Both the position numbers and the translations under genes were made by a program. Source: M50B103 sp041667565 (GTDB lineage Bacteria > Fidelibacterota > Fidelibacteria > Fidelibacterales > Fidelibacteraceae). Taken from it: 6,761 bases of DNA. The stretch covers positions 1 to 6,761 of the forward strand of contig CAZNFT010000078.1 of NCBI GenBank assembly GCA_964572745.1, given 5' to 3'. This document shows, piece by piece, positions 1 through 5,134 of this stretch. Each line of letters opens with the position of its first letter. Positions within the stretch are counted from its first letter, which is position 1. The notes under the pieces were generated by a model. It was given only the letters and a program-made list of their open reading frames with translations, did not search any database and was not told the origin of the DNA.

Positions 1-24
1 AGAAGGTAAGAAGGTAAGAAGGTC
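1..24. repeat. 8-bp tandem repeat at the left edge (three units)
   Basis: Three head-to-tail copies of AGAAGGTA fill the first 24 bases; the third ends in C instead of A. The array runs into the window edge, so its true copy number cannot be seen. It lies in non-coding DNA. Just after it is a small hairpin, TCATC-AG-GATGA at 23-34. I see no open reading frame worth calling between here and 265. Confidence 0.7.
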
Positions 25-150
25 ATCAGGATGATGCCTTGTCTCAACGAAACGCTGCGTCTTTTACAATGTTTTGGCAAAATCATTTCTTTCGTGAGAT
101 GTATAATTTTTGGGTTATCCAAAATTCCGTATTTTTATCCACAATGAAGA

Positions 151-170
151 GGGCGGGTCCAGACCCGCCC
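151..170. repeat. GC-rich REP-like palindrome
   Basis: A perfect inverted repeat with 9-bp arms, GGGCGGGTC and GACCCGCCC, separated by CA. Sixteen of its 20 bases are G or C, while both flanks are strongly A/T-rich, so it stands out from its surroundings. It resembles the REP-type palindromes scattered between genes in many bacterial genomes. No T-run follows directly on either strand, which argues against a simple terminator, although a looser T-rich stretch lies downstream on the plus strand. It is about 100 bp beyond the end of the transpeptidase gene, so it could protect the 3' end of that transcript. Confidence 0.6.
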
Positions 171-191
171 GTACATTTTATTTGCGACAAG

Positions 192-222
192 AAAAAACAA
201 TCAAAGGGAATCCTGTCTTCCC
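192..222 (-). terminator. Weak candidate terminator of the homoaconitase-transpeptidase operon
   Basis: Read on the minus strand, a 5-bp stem (GGGAA at 222-218, TTCCC at 210-206) with a 7-nt loop is followed by TTTGATTG and then six T residues (complement of 197-192). It lies 44 bp past the stop codon of the transpeptidase gene, a reasonable place for the end of the operon. The stem is short and the T-run is displaced from it, so this is a tentative call. Confidence 0.3.
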
Positions 223-265
223 GTCGAAAGGCCGTCTTGTATATTTAATTATCTCGTCAAAGTAA

Positions 266-931
266 TCATTTGATCAACTTCGATTTACTCAAATAATCTT
301 CATCTTCAGCATAAGCAAACAACACAGCCCCTTCTTTGATGAGCTCGATAATATCATGAGCTATGTGGGGAGGCAGGGCAGGGCAACCCCAACTTCGACC
401 GAGACGACCATTTTCCTCTATAAACTCTTCGGTGACATAGTCGGCGGAATGAATGACAATATAGCGTTTTCTTGCTCGTTTATTGAAACGACGTTCAAGA
501 CCATCTAATCTTAATGATAAACCGTGCTTACCTTCGTAGGTCTCGGCTGTTTTAAAAAATCCAAGTGAGCTTTGGCGACTGCCTTCTATGTTTGAAAAAT
601 TTACTGCCATGTTTTCACCGGTATTTACTCCGTGTGAGGTGTAAGTGTAATGTAGCAGAGTCTTATTTTTAAGATCTATAACATAAAAACGTTGGTCGGT
701 TGAGGGCAGGGCAAAGTCAATAATTACAAGCAAATCATCCTTCTCAGGGCTTATCTTTGAAAAGCCGGTCATCGCCATCTTAAAGACTTCAAAGTCCAAC
801 ACAGCTTCTAGTTCGGCCTCTGAGTAGATGTTTCTGATCTCTTCTACAGACATGAGGGTTTTATTATACATCATAGTTGAACATCCGAATAATAACATGA
901 GTAACAATAGTAATAATACGATCTTTTTCAT
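266..931 (-). CDS. Murein L,D-transpeptidase lipoprotein (YkuD_2-type catalytic domain)
   Basis: A 221-residue predicted lipoprotein. The N-terminus is two lysines, a leucine-rich stretch (5-15) and a lipobox LLFGC with the lipidated cysteine at C17, so it should be membrane-anchored and face the periplasm. The rest matches the YkuD_2 branch of L,D-transpeptidases: DFALPS (72-77), SLGFFKT (122-128), YEGKHGLSLRLDGLE (132-146), IVIHSADYV (158-166) with H161, and GRSWGCPALP (178-187) with the expected nucleophile C183. All key residues are present and the length is normal. These enzymes join or trim peptidoglycan stem peptides through a cysteine acyl-enzyme. The start ATG is led by AAGGA, which overlaps the TAA of the upstream gene; only 10 bases separate stop and start, so the two genes are almost certainly co-transcribed and translationally coupled. 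Phenylalanine before the lipobox glycine is slightly unusual. Which stem peptides it acts on cannot be told from the sequence. Confidence 0.9.
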   Translation of the reverse strand: MKKIVLLLLLLMLLFGCSTMMYNKTLMSVEEIRNIYSEAELEAVLDFEVFKMAMTGFSKISPEKDDLLVIIDFALPSTDQRFYVIDLKNKTLLHYTYTSHGVNTGENMAVNFSNIEGSRQSSLGFFKTAETYEGKHGLSLRLDGLERRFNKRARKRYIVIHSADYVTEEFIEENGRLGRSWGCPALPPHIAHDIIELIKEGAVLFAYAEDEDYLSKSKLIK

Positions 932-941
932 CCTGAGTTCC

Positions 942-2891
942 TTATTTATTTTTGATCATTTGTAGTAATCCCTGTGAAATGATCAGCCGTTGCGCCGCTT
1001 CACCCAAAGGATTAAAAGTATATTTTCTATCTGCGACTTTGATAATCGCTTTTTTAAAGTTTACAATTATATCAAGTCCCGTTGTTATTGTCAATGTATC
1101 TTTTCTATAGATTTCCGAAAGATCCTTAATCAGTGCGGGACATTCGATGACAATAAAACCGTTATTGATAGCATTGCGTTTATAGGTTTCCGAGAATGAT
1201 CCCGCAATAAGCATTTGTATGCCTTTATGCAAGAATGCTGTGGCCGCTTGCTCACGAGAACTTCCGGTGCCAAAGTTAAAACCTCCTGCAAGAATATCAC
1301 CCACTTTGGTAATCTTTACGAATTCAGGATCGTAATTTTCCATGACGACTTTGGCTTGTTCGGCACCTGTCATGGCATCGTTGTAGGTGTATTTTCCGGG
1401 ATAAATCCCATCGGTATTCAGGTTATCTTCAGGACAGTAGATCAAATCACCTTTAAGTCTCTCGGGAAAACCGTCAAGAATGGAAACCGAAACTTTGCTT
1501 TCTGCTTTTTCCTTTTTTTCTATGCTGTAAACAGGTGAGTGATCTGCTTTTTTATCTGTAAGAATATATCCCTCAACGGCAGACATGGCAACAGTCAGCG
1601 GAGATCCAAGGTAGGCCTCGGAATCTTTTGCGCCCATGCGTCCTTTAAAATTTCTATTGGTTGCCGATATCGCAACTTCGCCCGATTCTAATAATCCTTT
1701 GCCCAGTCCAATACACATGCCACAACCCGGAGGTAATTCTATGGCCCCGGCATCGAGTAATGTTTGCCAATGACCTTCATTTTCCAGTCGCTTTTGTATC
1801 TCTTTTGAAGCGCACCCAATATAGAATTCCACACCTGCGGCAACTTTCTTGCCTTTAATATACTCGGCAGCGGTTTGCATATCTTCGTAACGACCGTTTA
1901 CGCAAGAAACGAGATAGGCCTTGTTGATAGGAATACGTTTTTCATTTATTTCATCTGCAGAATACATGAGTTTTACGCCATGCGGTCCCGAAACAATGGG
2001 AGAAATTGTGCTGACATCCAGGGTGATGGTTTTGGCGTAATAAGCATCTTCATCGGCAAGGACGGGATTGTCTTTCAATTCTTTAATTGTGGCATCGTTA
2101 ATGCGGGGATGAACATTTTGATCTTTGTCCGATTCCACATGCATAGGGCCACGAGCTTTAATTTGAGCATTTCTTTTTTCATACCAAGAAAGTGTCAGTG
2201 CGTCAACCGGGAAAAGTCCGACCAAAGCGCCCCATTCCGTGCTCATATTTGCAATGGTCAGACGTTGCTCAATACTGATATATTGCAGCGCATCACCTTC
2301 AAATTCCAGTGCATGGTTGAGGACTTCATCGTGGGGAAAAAGTCCGCAAAGCGCTAAAGCTATATCTTTACCGCTGACATTTTTAGCAGGTTTGCCCGTG
2401 AGGATAACTTTTGCGACAGGCGGAATTTGCCACCAGGTTTCGCCGCTAACCCAAAGACCAGCTGCATCGGTTCGGACGATGGGTGTGCCAAGGCAACCCA
2501 GTCCGCCGTACATGTTGGAGTGAGAATCGGAAGCTACGGCAAGGGTATTGGGGAAAGCATAGCCTTCATCACACATGATCTGATGACCGATACCTGTTTT
2601 GGCCGGATAAAAATCTATGCCATGTCTTTTGGCAAAAGCTTCAATTTTTGCATATTTAGCTAGATTTTTTTCATCACTGCTCTGGACATTATGGTCCAAA
2701 GCAAAAACCGGTTGACGAGGATTGGTGATGCTCATTTTTCCAATTTCATTGAATTTGGGAATAACTGCGCCGGTGTTGTCGTGAGTCAATACATGTCTGG
2801 GGCGGATCATAACATAGTCGCCACTATGAACCTTTTCATTATGCCCAACTACAAATCCCTGAACGATTTTTTCAATTCTGGTTTGCTGCAT
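942..2891 (-). CDS. LYS4-type homoaconitase / aconitase-family hydro-lyase
   Basis: A 649-residue single-chain aconitase-superfamily enzyme that isomerises a hydroxy-tricarboxylic acid by dehydration and rehydration on a [4Fe-4S] cluster. The three cluster ligands are visible: C330 in SCVNGR, and C390 and C393 in PPGCGMCIG. Other landmarks are PRHVLTHDNT (31-40), ASDSHSNMYGGLG (120-132), and the C-terminal swivel domain with NTDGIYPGKYTY (492-503) and GFNFGTGSSREQAATAF (537-553). From memory this resembles fungal mitochondrial homoaconitase (LYS4, TIGR00139) along its whole length much more than bacterial AcnA/AcnB or two-subunit LeuCD, and it lacks only the fungal targeting peptide. The family call is firm. 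The substrate is not: homocitrate (alpha-aminoadipate lysine route) and citrate are both possible, and no other lysine gene is nearby. I chose the ATG at 2891 because GGAG lies 9 bases before it; a TTG five codons upstream would overlap that ribosome-binding site. It is the first gene of an operon with the L,D-transpeptidase. Confidence 0.88.
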   Translation of the reverse strand: MQQTRIEKIVQGFVVGHNEKVHSGDYVMIRPRHVLTHDNTGAVIPKFNEIGKMSITNPRQPVFALDHNVQSSDEKNLAKYAKIEAFAKRHGIDFYPAKTGIGHQIMCDEGYAFPNTLAVASDSHSNMYGGLGCLGTPIVRTDAAGLWVSGETWWQIPPVAKVILTGKPAKNVSGKDIALALCGLFPHDEVLNHALEFEGDALQYISIEQRLTIANMSTEWGALVGLFPVDALTLSWYEKRNAQIKARGPMHVESDKDQNVHPRINDATIKELKDNPVLADEDAYYAKTITLDVSTISPIVSGPHGVKLMYSADEINEKRIPINKAYLVSCVNGRYEDMQTAAEYIKGKKVAAGVEFYIGCASKEIQKRLENEGHWQTLLDAGAIELPPGCGMCIGLGKGLLESGEVAISATNRNFKGRMGAKDSEAYLGSPLTVAMSAVEGYILTDKKADHSPVYSIEKKEKAESKVSVSILDGFPERLKGDLIYCPEDNLNTDGIYPGKYTYNDAMTGAEQAKVVMENYDPEFVKITKVGDILAGGFNFGTGSSREQAATAFLHKGIQMLIAGSFSETYKRNAINNGFIVIECPALIKDLSEIYRKDTLTITTGLDIIVNFKKAIIKVADRKYTFNPLGEAAQRLIISQGLLQMIKNK

Positions 2892-2909
2892 GTGCTTAGT
2901 CTCCAATTT

Positions 2910-2924
2910 TATTATCTAATAATA
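2910..2924. promoter_or_regulatory. A/T palindrome just upstream of the homoaconitase ribosome-binding site
   Basis: A perfect 6-bp-arm palindrome, TATTAT-CTA-ATAATA, ends 5 bases before the GGAG ribosome-binding site (complement of 2901-2904) and 18 bases before the ATG. On the minus strand it reads TATTATTAGATAATA, so it could contain a -10 box (TATTAT or TAGATAAT), form a small operator, or form a weak hairpin in the leader. I see no convincing -35 box at the right spacing. The position suggests control of the homoaconitase operon, but chance is possible in such A/T-rich DNA. Confidence 0.25.
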
Positions 2925-2967
2925 GGTATATTTAATATGAAATTCCATAAAAAACGAAGATGAATTA

Positions 2968-3240
2968 GCTCTCACAAAGGGCCAATGCAACATAGAGTCA
3001 CTAAGTCATTTATTGCTTTGATTTATAGTTTGCGAATATTTAGTGCAACTGTGGAAAAATCCTGAATCACTAAGTGTATTAAGCCTGCAATTAGTTTCAA
3101 GGAAATCAAGCACCATATTGAGCATAAATCTTACAATAAAGGAATTCGAGCTTTCCTACTTCTCCGCCAGTCTCAAAGAGACTCCTGTGGAGCTGGCGGA
3201 TTTGGAGGACAAGTGTGTTACTTTGGGCATTTGTGAGAGC
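2968..3240. mobile_element. 273-bp inverted-repeat element in the tRNA-homoaconitase gap (MITE-like or structured RNA)
   Basis: This is most of a 399-bp gene-free stretch (2892-3290). Its ends are inverted repeats: 2968-2994 matches the reverse complement of 3214-3240 at 22 of 27 positions, and the outer 11 bases (GCTCTCACAAA) are identical. Inside are a perfect three-way-junction sequence (3163-3200), a 9-bp direct repeat TCACTAAGT (2998-3006 and 3067-3075) and a small AGGAA/TTCCT hairpin (3140-3157). Short open frames on both strands show no recognisable domain, and one runs straight into the tRNA. The layout fits a small non-autonomous transposable element (MITE). Possible target duplications are poor: AGATGAATT on the left against AGAAAGAATT on the right. 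Alternatively, a minus-strand transcript could fold the ends together, with one extra G-U pair, into a structured leader or small RNA. The inverted repeat is seen directly; its nature is inference. Confidence 0.45.
3163..3200. repeat. 38-nt perfect three-way-junction palindrome
   Basis: An outer 8-bp stem (TCCGCCAG at 3163-3170 with CTGGCGGA at 3193-3200) encloses two adjacent hairpins: TCTC-AAA-GAGA (3171-3181) and CTCC-TGT-GGAG (3182-3192). Every base pairs except the two 3-nt loops, and no unpaired base lies at the junction. The first hairpin can alternatively extend to six pairs (AGTCTC/GAGACT) by invading the outer stem. The same cruciform can form on either strand. It is not followed by a T-run, so it is not an ordinary terminator. 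It lies inside the 273-bp inverted-repeat element and probably belongs to it. Confidence 0.75.
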
Positions 3241-3263
3241 AGAAAGAATTTTGAGATATAAAT

Positions 3264-3288
3264 AAAAAACCCCCGTTCCCGAGGGTTT
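3264..3288 (-). terminator. Rho-independent terminator of tRNA-Lys
   Basis: On the minus strand, two bases after the tRNA discriminator, AAACCCTCG and CGGGGGTTT pair over 9 bp (one G-U) around a GGAA tetraloop, and six T residues overlap and continue the 3' arm. This is a strong intrinsic terminator placed directly behind the tRNA, so the tRNA is a single-gene transcript and should not read into the homoaconitase operon. Confidence 0.85.
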
Positions 3289-3290
3289 AG

Positions 3291-3363
3291 TGAGTGCGGA
3301 AGGATTCGAACCTTCGACCAACGGCTTAAAAGGCCGCTGCTCTACCGACTGAGCTACGCACCC
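3291..3363 (-). tRNA. tRNA-Lys (anticodon UUU)
   Basis: A 73-nt cloverleaf on the minus strand. The acceptor stem GGGTGCG pairs with CGCACTC with one G-T; the D arm is GCTC/GAGC; the anticodon stem GCGGC/GCCGT carries the loop CTTTTAA with anticodon TTT, reading AAA and AAG lysine codons; the T arm GAAGG/CCTTC carries the loop TTCGAAT. The discriminator is A and the 3' CCA is not encoded, so it must be added by the CCA-adding enzyme. It has its own promoter upstream and terminator immediately downstream. Confidence 0.97.
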
Positions 3364-3380
3364 GTCGAAAAAAGCTCAAA

Positions 3381-3409
3381 AGTATAAGTAAAATACAAAG
3401 CGAAAGCAA
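3381..3409 (-). promoter_or_regulatory. Sigma70-like promoter of tRNA-Lys
   Basis: On the minus strand, TTGCTT (complement of 3404-3409) and TATACT (complement of 3381-3386) are separated by exactly 17 bases. Transcription would begin near 3374, about 10 bases before the mature tRNA. The 70 bases upstream (3410-3480) are almost pure A/T with several A- and T-tracts, as expected for an UP element boosting a stable-RNA promoter. Its close fit to the sigma70 consensus argues that the host uses standard -35/-10 recognition rather than the Bacteroidota-type TTTG/TAnnTTTG boxes. Confidence 0.7.
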
Positions 3410-3521
3410 ATAAAATATTTAAAAAAATTTAAGTTTTTGAATTAAAAATTCTTTTATTTTTTTGAAATGAAGGGATCAGGGTGAAATTATTCAGCTAATT
3501 GCTTGAGAGTCTTAGATACAT

Positions 3522-3551
3522 TTGTTTGTTGATTAAGAAAAAAATTACTAT
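3522..3551 (+). promoter_or_regulatory. Candidate promoter of the five-gene operon (possibly leaderless)
   Basis: TTGTTT (3522-3527) and TACTAT (3546-3551) are 18 bases apart, which would put the start of transcription at about 3558, almost on the ATG at 3560. No Shine-Dalgarno sequence precedes that ATG, which would agree with a leaderless message. The match is only moderate. A TACATTTG sequence at 3517-3524 resembles a Bacteroidota -7 box but has no TTTG at the right distance upstream. Confidence 0.25.
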
Positions 3552-3559
3552 CTTTTAAA

Positions 3560-4084
3560 ATGGATATACAAGAAACACCTAAGGTAAAATGTATTATCGG
3601 GATCATATATTCTCCGGATAGTGAAATCAAGTCATGTATTAAGCATTTGGAAAAGGTTTTTGGTCCGGCTGATCTCATAAGCCCTGAATATGATTTTGAT
3701 ATCACAAATTACTACGAAAAAGAAATGGGTAAAAATCTTAAACGTTGTTTTGTTTCATTTGATAAGCTTATTGATGCTGATAAACTTGCCGAAATAAAAA
3801 GAGTGAGTAATATAATAGAAATGGATTATGCAAAGCGGGATGATCGCAGTATTAATCTTGATCCCGGTTATCTGGATATGGATAAACTCGTTCTGGCTTC
3901 TGCTAAATACGGTCGACAAAAGATCTATCTAAACAAAGGTATTTATGCGGATCCCTGCCTGTATTTTTTTAAAAAACAATTTTATTCCCACGAATGGAGT
4001 TTTCCCGATTTTACTTCAGGTCTGTATAATGACTATTTCATAAAGGTCCGAAAAGCTTATAAGGATAGCATTAAAATACTATGA
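3560..4084 (+). CDS. DUF4416 family protein
   Basis: A 174-residue protein of unknown function that matches the DUF4416 family along its whole length. Recognisable conserved stretches, in order: PKVKCIIGIIYS (7-18), FGPADLISPEYDF (34-46), TNYYEKEMGKNLKRCFVSF (49-67), SNIIE (83-87), INLDPGYLDMDKLVLASAK (98-116), KIYLNKGIYADP (121-132) and a C-terminal WSFPDF (146-151). There is no signal peptide or membrane segment, so it should be cytoplasmic. The NLDPGY and GIYAD motifs are the family's most constant parts, but their role is not known to me. It is the first gene of the operon and ends in an ATGA overlap with the next gene. No ribosome-binding site precedes its ATG, and no other in-frame ATG lies before the first conserved block, so translation may start from a leaderless message. 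Confidence 0.85.
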   Translation: MDIQETPKVKCIIGIIYSPDSEIKSCIKHLEKVFGPADLISPEYDFDITNYYEKEMGKNLKRCFVSFDKLIDADKLAEIKRVSNIIEMDYAKRDDRSINLDPGYLDMDKLVLASAKYGRQKIYLNKGIYADPCLYFFKKQFYSHEWSFPDFTSGLYNDYFIKVRKAYKDSIKIL

Positions 4085-4776
4085 TCGTTGTGTATATTAT
4101 ATTAGGCATTTTACTATTTTTATTGCTGTTTTTAGCTTTTGTCCTTTTTGTACCTTTTAAAACTTATATACAGGGAAGTTTTCGGGAGGCCGATCTTAAT
4201 GCTGTGGGGGAATTCTATTGGATCAAATATTTATTTGGTGCTCGTGTAAAATTTCTTGATATGGATAAACTGAAAATATTGATATGGATTTTTGCTATTC
4301 CAATTCCCCTTACAATGTCCCTCAAGAAAGAAAAAAAAGAAGATAATAAGCCCAAGAATGAGGAAGCGCGGGCGAAAAAAACGTCAATTGAGGGAGAAAA
4401 AAAGCCCCTTGAAAAGTCTGAAGAAAAGGAAAATTTCAGAGAAAGAATTGATGCTATTATTAAGGTTAAGAATGCCGCAATTCGCTTTTATACAAAAAAT
4501 CAGGCTGATATCCGGAAAATATTCGTGACCTACGTCACATTTTCTATAGAATATTTTGAGTTGGAATTAGGCTTGGGCGATCCCGCAAAAACAGGGAAAA
4601 TGGCAGGAAAGTTATATACAGCTTTGGCAATCGTGCCTGTGGAGGAATTAGATTTGTCCTGGAACTTCCAAAAAAAGACCCTTAATACTGCTGCAGGAAT
4701 AAAAATTAGTATGAAGTTCTATGGAATTCTTATTACATTACTGAAGCTTTACAGATTTTACAAAAAGGATAAGTAA
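4081..4776 (+). CDS. DUF2953 (YtfI-like) membrane-anchored protein
   Basis: A 231-residue protein. An N-terminal hydrophobic helix (about 2-25) anchors it in the membrane. A highly charged lysine/glutamate-rich linker (about 81-122) separates this from the conserved C-terminal part, where GLGDPAKTGKMAGKLYTAL (164-182) carries the DUF2953 signature. The family has no defined biochemical activity. In Bacillus subtilis the family member YtfI is encoded next to YtfJ; the same order is seen here, one base before the YtfJ-like gene, which supports the assignment and suggests the two proteins act together. Its ATG overlaps the DUF4416 stop (ATGA); an AAGGA lies rather far upstream (14 bases), so coupling to the upstream gene probably drives initiation. 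A run of eight A residues (4331-4338) in the linker is a possible slippage point. Confidence 0.75.
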   Translation: MIVVYIILGILLFLLLFLAFVLFVPFKTYIQGSFREADLNAVGEFYWIKYLFGARVKFLDMDKLKILIWIFAIPIPLTMSLKKEKKEDNKPKNEEARAKKTSIEGEKKPLEKSEEKENFRERIDAIIKVKNAAIRFYTKNQADIRKIFVTYVTFSIEYFELELGLGDPAKTGKMAGKLYTALAIVPVEELDLSWNFQKKTLNTAAGIKISMKFYGILITLLKLYRFYKKDK

Positions 4777-4777
4777 A

Positions 4778-5122
4778 ATGACATTCAATGACACTCTGGC
4801 AACCTTGCTCGACAAGGTGAAAGCGTTAGCGAAAACCGAGACAGTTGTGGGTGACCCTATTGTGGTAAAAGATACTACCCTTATTCCCATTTCAAAGATC
4901 AGCATGGGTTTTGCAACCGGTAGTGGTGAACATGGTGCCGAAACCCGCAAAAATGGTGGCGATGCAGCCGGAGGGGGCGTTACGATAACTCCTATAGCTG
5001 TTGTGGTGGTTAGCGAGGGGAAAGATTCCAAATTGCTTTGGCTTGATAAGCAAGATGGTTCACTTAACAAATTATTGGATCTTATCCCAGGTATTATGGA
5101 CCGTATTGCCCCGGAAAAATAG
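4778..5122 (+). CDS. ytfJ: YtfJ/GerW family protein
   Basis: A 114-residue protein matching the Spore_YtfJ (GerW) family from end to end. An amphipathic N-terminus (1-20) precedes VVGDPIVVKDTTLIPISKIS (23-42), the glycine-rich GFATGSGE (44-51), GGDAAGGGVTITPIAVVVVS (60-79) and a hydrophobic C-terminus with LDLIPGIMD (100-108). In Bacillus subtilis GerW is a spore protein needed for germination, but homologues are common in bacteria that do not form spores, where the role is unknown; nothing else here suggests sporulation. It starts one base after the DUF2953 stop, with an AAGGA ribosome-binding site inside the end of that gene. The length is slightly below that of the Bacillus protein but complete for the domain. 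Confidence 0.9.
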   Translation: MTFNDTLATLLDKVKALAKTETVVGDPIVVKDTTLIPISKISMGFATGSGEHGAETRKNGGDAAGGGVTITPIAVVVVSEGKDSKLLWLDKQDGSLNKLLDLIPGIMDRIAPEK

Positions 5123-5134
5123 AAAGGGCGTACT

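Noticed and set aside
39..248. 69-codon plus-strand frame in the left intergenic region.
   Set aside because: It runs through the GC-rich palindrome, has no ribosome-binding site, and its product resembles nothing I know.
2892..2906. A TTG start for the homoaconitase five codons upstream of the chosen ATG.
   Set aside because: The TTG overlaps the GGAG that is ideally placed (9 bases) for the ATG at 2891, and the family similarity begins only after that ATG.
1215..2963. Several plus-strand frames of 65-160 codons opposite the homoaconitase gene.
   Set aside because: They are antisense to a gene with clear conserved motifs and have low-complexity or cysteine/histidine-rich translations typical of shadow frames.
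3232..3236. TGTGA and TCACA half-sites in the inverted repeats as Crp-type operators.
   Set aside because: Each end carries only one half-site with no partner 6 bases away; they are better explained as part of the inverted repeat.
2895..3260. A lysine (L-box) riboswitch upstream of the homoaconitase gene.
   Set aside because: The conserved L-box core sequence, including its AGAGG-type motif, is not present on the minus strand of the leader.
3043..3321. Small open reading frames on both strands in the tRNA-homoaconitase gap (plus 3043-3261, minus 3106-3321).
   Set aside because: No recognisable domain. The minus frame begins inside the tRNA gene and crosses its terminator, and both frames run through the three-way-junction palindrome. 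They look like chance frames over a structured non-coding element.
3438..3450. GAATT-AAA-AATTC dyad in the A/T-rich region upstream of the tRNA.
   Set aside because: A short dyad of this composition is expected by chance in nearly pure A/T sequence.
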